NCBI GenBank assembly: GCA_017457045.1
Contig: JAFTIF010000003.1
Location: forward strand, 62,001-126,000
DNA length: 64,000 nucleotides
Source: Bacilli bacterium
GTDB taxonomy: Bacteria; Bacillota_I; Bacilli_A; RFN20; UBA1709
Reading direction: 5' to 3'
The first letter of the stretch is position 1; every line of letters begins with the position of its first letter. Below, in pieces: positions 1 to 8,560 of the stretch. Under the pieces are notes generated by a model that was not told where the DNA came from, ran no database searches, and was given only the letters and a program-made list of their open reading frames with translations. Position numbers and translations under genes: made by a program.

Positions 1-1
1 A

Positions 2-328
2 ATTATTTATAATGATGAATTTAGTTTAGTAGAAGCATCAATTCTTACAGGTAGAACTCATCAAATAAGAGTACATTTTAGTTCGATAAATCATCCTCTT
101 GTTGGAGATAAAAAATACGGAGATTTTGGAGTGAATTTGGAATTTACTCAAAAATTTAGATGGAAAAACCAATTTCTTCATGCATATAAAATTTACTTTG
201 AGGGAATTGAAGGTAAACTTAGTTATCTAAATGGGAAAAGCATGGTAAATATTCCTGATCTAGATAAGCTAGAAATACTTGATTTGCTTTTTAAAATTGA
301 CTTAAAAATGCTGTTATTAAAAAAATAA
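2..328 (+). CDS. RluA-family pseudouridine synthase, C-terminal part
   Basis: The frame is open from the first bases, so the gene begins upstream of the window. The visible 108 residues start with the family signature [11 protein letters not shown] followed by [10 protein letters not shown], the C-terminal half of the RluA/RluC/RluD catalytic domain, which isomerises uridine to pseudouridine in 23S rRNA or tRNA. The catalytic aspartate (HRLDxxTSG motif) lies outside the window, so the position modified and the N-terminal S4 domain cannot be assessed. No hairpin terminator is evident between its stop and the next gene. An internal GTG at 131 is not the start because homology extends upstream of it. 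Confidence 0.85.
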   Translation: MIYNDEFSLVEASILTGRTHQIRVHFSSINHPLVGDKKYGDFGVNLEFTQKFRWKNQFLHAYKIYFEGIEGKLSYLNGKSMVNIPDLDKLEILDLLFKIDLKMLLLKK

Positions 329-349
329 TTAAAAATTTTTAAGTTTATA

Positions 350-378
350 TTTAAAAATATAAAAAGGTTTGCTATAAT
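350..378 (+). promoter_or_regulatory. Promoter of the cvpA-like/pgcA unit
   Basis: A consensus TATAAT (373-378) is preceded by TG one base away (370-371), an extended -10. TTTAAA lies 17 bases upstream (350-355) as a weak -35. It is followed by an AAGGTGAT ribosome binding site at 393-400. Confidence 0.6.
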
Positions 379-404
379 ATTGTTATTAAGTGAAGGTGAT
401 TATA

Positions 405-974
405 ATGAGTATGTATGTTTTAGACGCAGTATTAGTAGTTTGTGCATTATCAATCCTTTTTACAACACTTCAAAAAAATCATAGAATTCATTTAAGAAGA
501 GGTGTTTGTGGTGCGATTGCTTTTGCATTGTCTTTTTGGTTATTATCATTCCTTAAAGACACAGTGATTGATTTTATTTCATCACTAAATTTAGTTCAAT
601 ATTTATCATTTATTCCAGGTAAATATTTAACAGATAACGTAAAATTAGCAGCAGGATATGCAGTTATTTTACTAGCAGGAACAATTGTTTATTTAATTAT
701 TTTATTAATTGCAAAAATGTTCTCTAATGAAGGCAAAAAATTCAAAAAAGATAGTTCTTATGCTCCTATTTATAGACCAATTGGTTCTTTCTTTGCTGGA
801 TTATTTAAGATTGCAGTATTTGCTTACTTAGTATGTATGTTCGTATTCGTATGTGAAGGTTTATTTGCTGGTTATGATTTAGATGGTGGCATTATTTATC
901 CATTAATTAAAGATAATGGAATTCTTGTTTGGGCAGAAGATATTAAAGAAGTTGCTCAAGCAATCTTAGGATAG
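405..974 (+). CDS. Four-helix membrane protein, CvpA-like
   Basis: A 189-residue protein with four hydrophobic segments (about residues 1-18, 33-50, 79-102 and 130-153) and basic loops. Helix spacing and the final conserved-looking PIGSFFAGLFK stretch before helix 4 resemble CvpA-family membrane proteins, but the match is by architecture only. The start is placed at ATG 405 because AAGGTGAT sits 4 bases upstream; an earlier GTG at 390 would lie before the ribosome binding site. First gene of a tightly spaced unit of four ending in phosphoglucomutase, suggesting a cell-envelope role. Function unknown. Confidence 0.6.
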   Translation: MSMYVLDAVLVVCALSILFTTLQKNHRIHLRRGVCGAIAFALSFWLLSFLKDTVIDFISSLNLVQYLSFIPGKYLTDNVKLAAGYAVILLAGTIVYLIILLIAKMFSNEGKKFKKDSSYAPIYRPIGSFFAGLFKIAVFAYLVCMFVFVCEGLFAGYDLDGGIIYPLIKDNGILVWAEDIKEVAQAILG

Positions 975-985
975 GAGGAACGGTT

Positions 986-2050
986 ATGAAGAATATTGAT
1001 AAGACAATCCTTTTATTTGAAACTTTATTAGACGTTTCAGATCCTACTCTAGTTAACCATAAAATCAATGATATCCAAGCAAGTCCTGAATATAAAAAAT
1101 TAGGTGCATGGATTTCAACAGCAGCAAAAACACAAATCTTAGAAGATGTAGTAAAAAGATATCATGCAATCAATATCTATGGTATTACAGCATACGACGA
1201 AGCATTAACAACAGAACAAGAATTAATTGATTTAGATAGAAGAGTTACAGACTTTACAGGAATTAACCCATATTTAGCAAATGGATCAGAAAAAGATTAT
1301 AAAGTTAAAGCATTAGGTGATATCGGTGTTGAAATCAACGCTCGTGGTATTCATTTAAATGAATTTACAACAAATAAAAACGTTTCACGTATTAATCGTA
1401 GAAAAGTTATTATTATGAAAGCTTTTGGCTGGTATAGAGAAGCTAAAATCGTTTTAAAAGACATTCAAGATGAATTAAAAGCATTAATTACAAGAGTAAG
1501 ATCAAGTAAAGTTAAATTCAACAGTTTAAACTTTGAACATTTCTTTGCTAACTTATTATTTGCTGGTTCAATTCTAGTATTCTTCTTTGGACCATTAAAT
1601 TCTTTCGTAAAATGGAGAGAAGATGGATATGATCCATTAATCAATACTATTTTATTTGGTTTAACATGTGGTTTAGGTTTAGCAACAATTTTAGTAAATA
1701 TTATTCATGCTAGATATAAAACATACGCATTCCATTTAGCATCTGGCGTAAGAAGACAAATTATTGGTCAAAGAGTTATGATTGATGATTTAGAAAAGAG
1801 CAGTGTTAAATTAGAAAAGGAATTAGCTAAAAAAGTTAAGAAACCTAGAAAACTTAGAATTCCACTAGAAAACGTAAGTATTATTAGAAAATATTCTAGA
1901 AAAACAAATGCAGAAATTCTAGATTATGTATATTCAGAAAATGATTACTTCTATCAAAAGAACAGAGGTTTATTAAACTTCATGCATGTCATGTTCTTTA
2001 TTGGAGTATTATGTACAGCAGCAATTATTGCTATTTTAGTTATTTTATAG
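986..2050 (+). CDS. Uncharacterised protein with central helical pair and C-terminal anchor
   Basis: I do not recognise this 354-residue protein. The first 180 residues are charged and predicted soluble. Two membrane helices follow at about 186-206 and 219-241, then a very basic charged helical region (about 265-300, rich in Lys and Glu) and a last membrane helix at about 330-354 running to the C-terminus. This implies a membrane protein with large cytosolic parts. The ribosome binding site TAGGAGGA precedes the ATG, 11 bases after the previous stop. Located second in the four-gene unit, between the CvpA-like gene and a soluble unknown; probably co-functional with both. Confidence 0.6.
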   Translation: MKNIDKTILLFETLLDVSDPTLVNHKINDIQASPEYKKLGAWISTAAKTQILEDVVKRYHAINIYGITAYDEALTTEQELIDLDRRVTDFTGINPYLANGSEKDYKVKALGDIGVEINARGIHLNEFTTNKNVSRINRRKVIIMKAFGWYREAKIVLKDIQDELKALITRVRSSKVKFNSLNFEHFFANLLFAGSILVFFFGPLNSFVKWREDGYDPLINTILFGLTCGLGLATILVNIIHARYKTYAFHLASGVRRQIIGQRVMIDDLEKSSVKLEKELAKKVKKPRKLRIPLENVSIIRKYSRKTNAEILDYVYSENDYFYQKNRGLLNFMHVMFFIGVLCTAAIIAILVIL

Positions 2051-2062
2051 GGAGGTGTCAGT

Positions 2063-2809
2063 ATGTTGAAATTAAGAGAAGTATTAAATCTTATCGTTGA
2101 AAATGGAACATTTGCCATTGACCCTGAAAATAAAGTTGTTTTAACTCAACAACAATTAGGTGAAATGATTGCTAACGATTATGACGAAGCAGTAGCTTGT
2201 TTAAAAGATGGTGCTTTAGAAGAAGCATTAGCTGCAGCAGGCGGAGATGTTTATTACACATTTTTAGACTTAAAAGGAAAACATTCAGATTCACACGAAT
2301 TAATTTTCCACCTTCAATATGCATTAGCACCTAGACTTCCATTTATCTATCGTGATTTATCTTATAGAACAGTAGATAAATTAGGTGTAGCTATTTATAG
2401 AAGAGTTGCTAATAGAACACAAATTCTTGAAGCAATGAAATTACATTTATTTAGCTCATATTTATCAAATAGAAACTTCAGTGAAAAATTTGCTGGTTTA
2501 GTTTCTGGCGTAATTTTTGCTGAAAATTACGCAAATGTTGATGAAAATATCGCATACGATTTATTATCAGCTCACTTATCATTAAGAGATTACTATAAAT
2601 ATAACAATAAGAAGTTCTATTCTATTGAAGCATTATATTTATATTTAACTAAACACGGAAAACTTAAAAAATTTGCTAAAACAATTGAAAGCGATAGCGT
2701 ATTCTTCGCATGGTTATATTTCTTAGGAAAAGCTGAAGAAATTGCAGCTTGGAAAAAGAAAGTTAACGATATTGATAACTACGTAGAAAACAAGAAGGGA
2801 GAATACTAA
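2063..2809 (+). CDS. Uncharacterised soluble protein
   Basis: A 248-residue protein with no signal peptide or membrane helix and no motif I recognise. It opens with a leucine-rich helix, has an acidic alanine-rich patch near residues 45-65 and an aromatic-rich second half. A strong GGGAGGTG ribosome binding site precedes the ATG, 12 bases after the upstream stop, and pgcA starts 2 bases after its stop, so co-translation with both neighbours is likely. Because the neighbouring gene encodes a membrane protein with large cytosolic regions, a partnership is plausible but unproven. Confidence 0.6.
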   Translation: MLKLREVLNLIVENGTFAIDPENKVVLTQQQLGEMIANDYDEAVACLKDGALEEALAAAGGDVYYTFLDLKGKHSDSHELIFHLQYALAPRLPFIYRDLSYRTVDKLGVAIYRRVANRTQILEAMKLHLFSSYLSNRNFSEKFAGLVSGVIFAENYANVDENIAYDLLSAHLSLRDYYKYNNKKFYSIEALYLYLTKHGKLKKFAKTIESDSVFFAWLYFLGKAEEIAAWKKKVNDIDNYVENKKGEY

Positions 2810-2810
2810 T

Positions 2811-4499
2811 ATGAGTAATTTGCCTAACTATGAAAGATGGTCAAATTTTGAAAATTTAGATAAAGTATTACGTGAAGAAATGGAAAAAATGAATGAAAAA
2901 GACATTTATGAATCATTCTACACTAATATGGAATTCGGTACTGCAGGTATTAGAGGTATCCTAGGACCTGGTACAAACAAAATGAACATTTATACAGTTA
3001 GAAAAGCAAGTGAAGCGTTTGCTAGATATATTCTAGAAAACATTAATAACCCATTAGAAAGAGGAATTGTAGTAGCTCATGACAATCGTAAGATGTCTAG
3101 AGAATTCTGCTTAGAAAGTGCAAAAGTATTTGCAAATCATGGAATTAAAACTTATATTTTTGATAGTTTAAGACCAACACCTGAATTATCATATGCTGTT
3201 AGAGAATTAAAAGCTGCTGGTGGTGTAGTAATCACAGCTAGCCATAACCCTAAAGAATATAATGGTTATAAAGTTTATGATGAAGAAGGATGTCAATTAG
3301 TTCCTCATTTAATCGATAAATTATTAGTACATTACAACTCAATTGAAGATGAACTTGCAATTGCAGTTGATGAAAAAAGAGCTCAAGAATTAACAGAAGT
3401 ATTACCTAAATCATTAGATGAAAAGTATTATGCTGATGTTAAGAAAATTTGTTTAGATAACGCAACTAATCAAAAAGATTTAAAAGTTGTTTATTCTCCT
3501 CAACACGGTACAGGTTATAAAGGAGTTAAAGCAATTGCTACAAGTTTAGGATATGATTTAGTATTAGTAGAAGATCAATGCGAACCAGATGAAAACTTTT
3601 CAAATACAATTTCACCTAACCCTGAAGAAAAAACAGCTTATGTTAAAGCAATTGAATTATTAAAAGAAGTTAATGCTGATTTAATTATCACAACAGACCC
3701 TGATGCTGATAGATTAGGTGTTGTTACAGTTGATGATGGCGAAACAACTTACTTCACAGGTAACCAAACAGGTGCAATGTTAATTGAATATGTTATTAAT
3801 AAACATAAAGAAAATGGAACATTTAAAGATAACTTTAAAGTATTTAATACAATCGTTACATCACCTTTAGGTGCTGCAATTGCAAAAGCTAATGGTGTAG
3901 CTGTTGGCTCAACACTTACAGGATTTAAATTCATTGGTGAACAAATTGCATTAATGCTTGAAGAAAATAAATATGAATATTTATTTGGTTATGAAGAATC
4001 ATATGGATATTTATTAAGCTCTATTTGTAGAGATAAAGATGCTTTACAAGCAACAACAATTATCTTAGAAATGGCTTTATATTATAAGAACAAAGGATTA
4101 ACATTAAAACAAGTTTTAAATAGAATCTATGATGAATATGGATATCATTATGATAAAGTTGAATCATTAAGCTTAAAAGGCAGCGACGGTTTAGCAAAAA
4201 TCCAAGAAATCATGAGAACTTTAAGAGCAAAAGATATTCCTGAATTAGCAGGTAATAAAGTTGCTACTAAAGAAGACTATTTAGAACAAGTAAGTATTAC
4301 AGGTAATGAAAGAACACCAATCACTTTACCTAAATCTAATGTTTTAAGATTTGTCTTTGAAGATGGATCATTCGTAGCAATTCGTCCAAGTGGTACTGAA
4401 CCAAAATGTAAGTTCTACTACAACATTAAAGGAAAAGATGAAGCAAAAGCTACTGAAAGAGCATTAGCTATTAAAGAAGCAATTTCAAAATTATATTAA
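2811..4499 (+). CDS. pgcA: Phosphoglucomutase / phosphomannomutase
   Basis: Interconverts glucose-1-phosphate and glucose-6-phosphate (or the mannose equivalents), feeding cell-wall sugar and glycolipid synthesis. The 562-residue length is typical of the PgcA-type alpha-phosphohexomutases of Bacilli. Visible motifs: GTAGIRG near residue 45; active-site loop TASHNPKEYNG with phosphoserine S144; metal loop DPDADR at 296-301; sugar-binding GYEESYG near 395; phosphate-binding RPSGTEPK from 525. All catalytic elements are intact. Last gene of the four-gene unit, 2 bases after its neighbour, and closed by a hairpin terminator. Glucose versus mannose preference cannot be told from sequence. Confidence 0.95.
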   Translation: MSNLPNYERWSNFENLDKVLREEMEKMNEKDIYESFYTNMEFGTAGIRGILGPGTNKMNIYTVRKASEAFARYILENINNPLERGIVVAHDNRKMSREFCLESAKVFANHGIKTYIFDSLRPTPELSYAVRELKAAGGVVITASHNPKEYNGYKVYDEEGCQLVPHLIDKLLVHYNSIEDELAIAVDEKRAQELTEVLPKSLDEKYYADVKKICLDNATNQKDLKVVYSPQHGTGYKGVKAIATSLGYDLVLVEDQCEPDENFSNTISPNPEEKTAYVKAIELLKEVNADLIITTDPDADRLGVVTVDDGETTYFTGNQTGAMLIEYVINKHKENGTFKDNFKVFNTIVTSPLGAAIAKANGVAVGSTLTGFKFIGEQIALMLEENKYEYLFGYEESYGYLLSSICRDKDALQATTIILEMALYYKNKGLTLKQVLNRIYDEYGYHYDKVESLSLKGSDGLAKIQEIMRTLRAKDIPELAGNKVATKEDYLEQVSITGNERTPITLPKSNVLRFVFEDGSFVAIRPSGTEPKCKFYYNIKGKDEAKATERALAIKEAISKLY

Positions 4500-4505
4500 T
4501 AAATA

Positions 4506-4532
4506 GATACGAGTAAAATCGTATCTTTTTTT
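4506..4532 (+). terminator. Terminator after pgcA
   Basis: Seven-base stem GATACGA/TCGTATC with a GTAAAA loop followed by seven T residues, directly after the pgcA stop. Confidence 0.85.
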
Positions 4533-4552
4533 ATGCTTTTTCATATATTTAA

Positions 4553-4777
4553 ATGGTGATATTTATTAAATTACGATATAAAGTAATGCTATTTACAGTA
4601 GGTATTTATTTGGCATCAGTAGGATTATTTTTTATAAGTATTTATTCGACTGTTTTAAATATGGGCTATAGTTTTTATGATTTTATTAATTATATAGTTA
4701 GAAAACCTGAAATATATTTATTATTTGTTGGCATAATATTAGCTTTTATAGGAATGTTTGTAAAGAAAAAGGATTAA
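4553..4777 (+). CDS. Small two-helix membrane protein
   Basis: A 74-residue frame with two hydrophobic helices (about residues 12-33 and 53-68) and a KKKD tail, typical of small bacterial membrane proteins. Start is uncertain: the only ribosome-binding-like sequence (GGTGAT, 4555-4560) overlaps the first ATG, so translation might begin at an ATT just after it or at the ATG of codon 12. Its stop directly abuts the trpS stop on the other strand, and both share a bidirectional hairpin. No function can be assigned. Confidence 0.45.
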   Translation: MVIFIKLRYKVMLFTVGIYLASVGLFFISIYSTVLNMGYSFYDFINYIVRKPEIYLLFVGIILAFIGMFVKKKD

Positions 4778-4800
4778 CTAAATTGTTAATCCTAATTTTT
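4770..4800. terminator. Bidirectional terminator between small membrane gene and trpS
   Basis: Inverted repeat AGGATTAAC/GTTAATCCT (4770-4778, 4785-4793) with T-rich sequence on the right and A-rich sequence on the left, serving both converging genes. Both stop codons fall in the stem or at its edge. Confidence 0.75.
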
Positions 4801-5767
4801 TATAAACTTTCATTAATTTTTTAAAAGCGATTCGTCTTGCTTTTTGTGCGCCTTCTTCAAGAATCTTATTAACGATTTTTTCATCACAGATTTGTCTGTA
4901 TTTCGCTTGTAAATCAACTAGGAAGTTTTCTAAAATATCAGCTAAATCTTTTTTAAATGTACCATAGTTACATCCTACATATTTTTGTTCAATTTCTTCA
5001 ATACTCATGTTACCTAAACATGCCATGATAGTCATTAAGTTAGAAATGCCTGGTTTATTTTCAACATCGTATTTAATTTCCATGCCAGTATCTGTTACAG
5101 CAGACATGATTTTCTTTCTAGCTACTTTAGGATCATCCAATAGATAGATACATCCTTTATCATTAGGATCATCTGATTTAGACATCTTTTTAGTAGGGTT
5201 TGACAAAGACATGATTCTTGCACCTGTTTTAGCTACCAATGGTTGAGGTACGACGAATGTTTCTCCGTGTCTATTATTAAATCTATTAGCTAGGTCTCTA
5301 GTTAATTCTACGTGTTGTTTTTGGTCATGTCCTACAGGAATGTATTGAGGATCATATAAAAGAATATCTGCAGCCATTAATGTAGGATAAGTAAACAACC
5401 CAACACCAATTGATTGATCTTCAAGTTTTTGAACTTTGTCCTTATATTGGGTCATTCTATTTAATTCTCCCATATAAGTATGACATGTTAATACAAATCC
5501 TAAGTTAGCATGTTCTGGAATATCAGTTTGTAGAAATAGAGTAGTCTTTTCAGGATCTAAACCACAAGCAAGATATAATGCTGCTAAGTCATATGTATTC
5601 TTTTTAAGTTCTAGTTTGTCTTGAGGAACAGTAATTGCATGTAGATTTGCGATAAAAATAAACAATTCATATTCATCTTGATATTTAATAAAGTTTTGGA
5701 TTGCTCCAATATAGTTGCCTAAAGTAAGTTTACCTGTAGGCTTAATTCCACTAAGCATTCTTTCCAT
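4778..5767 (-). CDS. trpS: Tryptophanyl-tRNA synthetase
   Basis: Charges tRNA-Trp with tryptophan in the cytosol. The 329-residue length and class I signatures are typical of bacterial TrpRS: TGKLTLGNYIG at residues 11-21 (HIGH-equivalent), GHDQKQHVELTRDLA near 136-150, and KMSKS at 194-198. Start ATG has an AAGGAGGT ribosome binding site nine bases upstream. The gene stands alone behind a tryptophan T-box leader, so its expression should rise when uncharged tRNA-Trp accumulates. Confidence 0.97.
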   Translation of the reverse strand: MERMLSGIKPTGKLTLGNYIGAIQNFIKYQDEYELFIFIANLHAITVPQDKLELKKNTYDLAALYLACGLDPEKTTLFLQTDIPEHANLGFVLTCHTYMGELNRMTQYKDKVQKLEDQSIGVGLFTYPTLMAADILLYDPQYIPVGHDQKQHVELTRDLANRFNNRHGETFVVPQPLVAKTGARIMSLSNPTKKMSKSDDPNDKGCIYLLDDPKVARKKIMSAVTDTGMEIKYDVENKPGISNLMTIMACLGNMSIEEIEQKYVGCNYGTFKKDLADILENFLVDLQAKYRQICDEKIVNKILEEGAQKARRIAFKKLMKVYKKLGLTI

Positions 5768-5769
5768 TG

Positions 5770-5983
5770 AAATTACCTCCTTGAAAATAAAAAAAACACC
5801 TAATACAAGGGACGAATTTCTCGTGGTGCCACCCTATTTCGTTGCATTGCAACCTCATTTATACGTAACGTGTATAAGCGCATTTTTTTACTCGACCCAT
5901 TTTGTTAATAACGTTTTGTTAATTTTCACCAAGCATTAACTCTCTATAAAAAACTGTTAAGAACTACTTATTCGAAAATGTTA
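5770..5983 (-). promoter_or_regulatory. Tryptophan T-box leader of trpS
   Basis: The untranslated leader contains the T-box core AGGGTGGCACCACG (complement of 5822-5835), followed by a stem-loop and eight T residues near 5791-5800 that form the terminator. An upstream stem region contains AAATGGGTC, giving a TGG specifier codon at 5897-5899, which is the tryptophan codon and matches the downstream gene. Uncharged tRNA-Trp should pair with the specifier and T-box to favour the antiterminator. Confidence 0.9.
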
Positions 5984-5988
5984 TTTAT

Positions 5989-6017
5989 ATTATAGTATAG
6001 TAATTTCTTTTTTTCAA
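5989..6017 (-). promoter_or_regulatory. Promoter of trpS leader
   Basis: TTGAAA (complement of 6012-6017), 17-base spacer, TATAAT (complement of 5989-5994): a near-consensus SigA-type promoter placed just upstream of the T-box leader. Confidence 0.75.
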
Positions 6018-6081
6018 TATAAATATTATCTAGTTTATTTTAAAAATGTGTGTTATTATATTTGTTGAAGAAGGTGATTTT

Positions 6082-6513
6082 ATGTTGAAGATATACACAT
6101 CTCCAAGCTGTTCATCATGTAGAAAAGTAAAAGAGTTCTTAAAAGACCAAAATATTGAATATACTGAAAAGAATATTATCTCTAGTGTTTTAAATGAAAA
6201 AGAATTAAAAGAAATCTTATCTAAAAGTGAAAATGGTACAGATGATATTATTTCAAAAAGATCTAAGGTTATTAAAGAAAGAAATATCGATGTAGACAAT
6301 ATGACAGTTCCTCAATTAATTGGATTTATTAGAGAAAATCCAACAGTATTAAAAAGACCAATTATCGTCAACGATAGATTAATTCAAGTTGGATACAATG
6401 AAGAAGAAATTCGTGTTTTTATTCCACGTGAATTAAGAAATTTAGTTAATGATAGATGTGGAGCAGATTGTCCAAATAATCATATTTGTAATCACGAATA
6501 TAGAAATATTTAA
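6082..6513 (+). CDS. spx: Spx/ArsC-family redox-responsive regulator
   Basis: A 143-residue thioredoxin-fold protein. It has the CSSC redox pair at residues 10-13 expected of Spx, and the family KRPIIV motif in the second half. Spx proteins bind the RNA polymerase alpha subunit and redirect transcription under thiol stress. Start ATG 6082 is set by AAGGTGAT just upstream. The C-terminus is unusual in carrying three further cysteines (RCGADCPNNHIC), absent from standard Spx, which could bind metal or add a redox switch. MgsR or an ArsC-like reductase are alternatives in the same family. Monocistronic, closed by a hairpin. Confidence 0.8.
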   Translation: MLKIYTSPSCSSCRKVKEFLKDQNIEYTEKNIISSVLNEKELKEILSKSENGTDDIISKRSKVIKERNIDVDNMTVPQLIGFIRENPTVLKRPIIVNDRLIQVGYNEEEIRVFIPRELRNLVNDRCGADCPNNHICNHEYRNI

Positions 6514-6516
6514 TGA

Positions 6517-6549
6517 AAAAGAGAAGCATAATTTGCTTCTCTATTTTTT
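6517..6549. terminator. Bidirectional terminator between spx and nadK
   Basis: Stem GAGAAGCA/TGCTTCTC (6521-6528, 6534-6541) with A-run to the left and T-run to the right; nadK stops in the right arm. Confidence 0.85.
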
Positions 6550-7335
6550 CCCATAAATAAATGCTTTTTTAATTCGATCAACACAGTTTTTGTGTTTGTA
6601 ATGAGCGAATTTAATAAATTTATCACTGTATTTAATATCAATGCTTTTTAAATCATGTGAATCAATTACCATATGATCTAATCCAATTAATGGGTATTTA
6701 GATGTTGATTTTAAGCTAATTACAGTGTTTTTATTTACAATTAATGAATTACCAAGTGAATGATAAGTAGTATTATGAATGCCAGCTATTTCAGTTAATT
6801 GCAATACTTCAACATTGTTTAATACAACAGCGCCATTTAATGATTTGTTGTATCCTGTTGAACCGAATGGTGTAGAAACACAAATACCATTGCCTCTAAA
6901 GTTTTCGAAGTGTTGTTCATTTAAGAACACATCAATAACACATGTGTGTTGTCTGTTTTCTAAACGAATCTCGTTTAGTGCATATTTCTTTTCTTTTTTG
7001 TGATAATAATTAATAGTAGCTTCCAATAAATGAATTTTTTCAATTGAATACTGATTAGTTAATAAAAGTTGAATAAATTCATCAATTTCTGTTTGATTAA
7101 AGTCACTTGCATAACCTAATGTACCAGTTGTAAATGTGACAAAATCAATAGTATCAATACTATTCATATAGTTGTGAATTGTCCTAAGTAGTTTTCCATC
7201 TCCACCTAGAATAATTACTAAATCTGGATTTTCTTCCTCAAACACAAAATTGTTTTCTAATAAACTTTCTTTAATTTTTTCAGCTAAGAGTTTTGAATTT
7301 TCTTCATATTTGGAGATAATATTAAATTTACGCAT
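6541..7335 (-). CDS. nadK: NAD kinase
   Basis: Phosphorylates NAD to NADP using ATP or polyphosphate. The 264-residue protein has the defining GGDG motif (LGGDGKLLRTIHNY) and the downstream NGxxVSTPFGSTGYNKSLNGA motif that binds NAD. The start is taken as the ATG at 7335, which has AGAGGCGAG about six bases upstream, rather than an ATG 21 bases further out. It is divergent from a CYTH-domain gene; in Bacillus subtilis the NAD kinase yjbN also lies close to the CYTH gene yjbK and an RluA gene. Confidence 0.95.
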   Translation of the reverse strand: MRKFNIISKYEENSKLLAEKIKESLLENNFVFEEENPDLVIILGGDGKLLRTIHNYMNSIDTIDFVTFTTGTLGYASDFNQTEIDEFIQLLLTNQYSIEKIHLLEATINYYHKKEKKYALNEIRLENRQHTCVIDVFLNEQHFENFRGNGICVSTPFGSTGYNKSLNGAVVLNNVEVLQLTEIAGIHNTTYHSLGNSLIVNKNTVISLKSTSKYPLIGLDHMVIDSHDLKSIDIKYSDKFIKFAHYKHKNCVDRIKKAFIYGKK

Positions 7336-7402
7336 ATATATCTCGCCTCTTTTCAAATTCTTGAATTTATTGTATCATATTTTTGGTTGGAGGTGTATAG
7401 AA

Positions 7403-7993
7403 ATGGATACATTTATCGAAATTGAAGCAAAGTATTTAATAAATGAAGATGATTTTAGAAGAATATTAGAAGACTTTAAAAAGCAAGAAATGAAATATAA
7501 AGTTCAAGTTAATTATTATTTTGATACACCTGATTTTAAACTCCTTAATAATAAAATGATGTTTAGAGTAAGATATCTAGGTGATTATTATGAAGCAACT
7601 TTAAAAATTCCAAATGGCAATGAAGAAAAACTTGAAATTAATGAAACAGTTTCTCAAGAAGAATTTATCAATCTTTGCGCTGGTCGAGGAATATACGAAG
7701 GAGCAGTTCAAGAAAGATTAAAATCATTAGGATTCAATGTGTTTGATTTAGAATTAATTACTAGTTTAGAGACAAAAAGATATTCAACTTTATATAAGGG
7801 TGGAGAAATCTTCTTTGACGAAAATGAATATAGTAATACGGTAGATTTTGAGATTGAGTATGAAGTTTCAACTAATATTGAAGAAGCTAACAAAGTAGTT
7901 CTAGATTTATTTAAAGAATACAATGTAGAACATTATGAAAAAGCAATTAGTAAAAGAGAAAGAGCAACAAAAAAAGCGTTATCTATTAAATAG
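7403..7993 (+). CDS. CYTH-domain protein (YjbK-like)
   Basis: 196 residues with the CYTH/triphosphate tunnel signature EIEAKY (ExExK) at the N-terminus and repeated acidic and basic strand motifs (FRVRYLGDYYEATLKIP, ETKRYST, DFEIEYE) lining the expected tunnel. Relatives hydrolyse inorganic triphosphate or related triphosphates; the Bacillus YjbK role is not firmly established. Start ATG 7403 follows TTGGAGGTG. Its stop and that of convergent maf sit inside one hairpin, overlapping by 8 bases. Confidence 0.85.
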   Translation: MDTFIEIEAKYLINEDDFRRILEDFKKQEMKYKVQVNYYFDTPDFKLLNNKMMFRVRYLGDYYEATLKIPNGNEEKLEINETVSQEEFINLCAGRGIYEGAVQERLKSLGFNVFDLELITSLETKRYSTLYKGGEIFFDENEYSNTVDFEIEYEVSTNIEEANKVVLDLFKEYNVEHYEKAISKRERATKKALSIK

Positions 7994-8012
7994 ATAGCGC
8001 TTTTAATTTTTT
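7974..8012. terminator. Bidirectional terminator containing two stop codons
   Basis: A long imperfect palindrome, AAGCGTTATCTATT paired with AATAGATAGCGCTT (7974-7987, 7989-8002), flanked by A-run on the left and T-rich sequence on the right. It spans the last codons and stops of the CYTH gene and maf. Confidence 0.75.
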
Positions 8013-8549
8013 TAAAGATTTTATAACTTTTCCAATTGGAAGACCTACAATTGTATAATAATCACCATTTATCGAACGAATATATTTTGCCGCTTTTCCT
8101 TGAATAGCATAAGCTCCAGCTTTATCCATAGGTTCATTAGTTGCAATATATTCCTCGATATCTTTCTCACTCATTTTATAAAAAGTTACATAACTTTTTG
8201 ATAGGAAGTTATCAATTTTGCCTTGATGAATTATACATACACTTGTAATTACTGAATGTTTTTTTCCTGATAATAATGAAAGCATTCTATATGCATCTTT
8301 TTTATCTTTTGGTTTTCCTAGAATTTCATCATTTACTACTACAATTGTATCACTTGCGATTATAGTATCATTTGGATGATTATTGTATACATCAATTGCT
8401 TTATGATAGCTTAAAGCTTTACTGTAATCATTAATGTTTGTAAATTCTAAGCTTTCTTCATCGAATTTACTAGGAATAACTTCAAACTCAACACCAGCTT
8501 GTTTTAATATTTCATACCTTCTAGGTGAGGCGCTTGCTAAAATAATCAT
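7986..8549 (-). CDS. maf: Maf-family nucleotide pyrophosphatase
   Basis: 187 residues starting MIILASASPRRYEILKQAG, the Maf signature, with the catalytic region ASDTIVV and the GKPKDKKDAYRML helix. Maf proteins hydrolyse dTTP, UTP or modified nucleotides and have been linked to septum control in Bacillus. Starts 11 bases after the RNase J stop and is presumably co-transcribed with it. Confidence 0.95.
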   Translation of the reverse strand: MIILASASPRRYEILKQAGVEFEVIPSKFDEESLEFTNINDYSKALSYHKAIDVYNNHPNDTIIASDTIVVVNDEILGKPKDKKDAYRMLSLLSGKKHSVITSVCIIHQGKIDNFLSKSYVTFYKMSEKDIEEYIATNEPMDKAGAYAIQGKAAKYIRSINGDYYTIVGLPIGKVIKSLKKLKALSI

Positions 8550-8560
8550 ATTGGTTAATC

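Noticed and set aside
5715..5939. An open frame on the plus strand over the trpS start and leader
   Set aside because: It overlaps a T-box and synthetase coding sequence and has no ribosome binding site.
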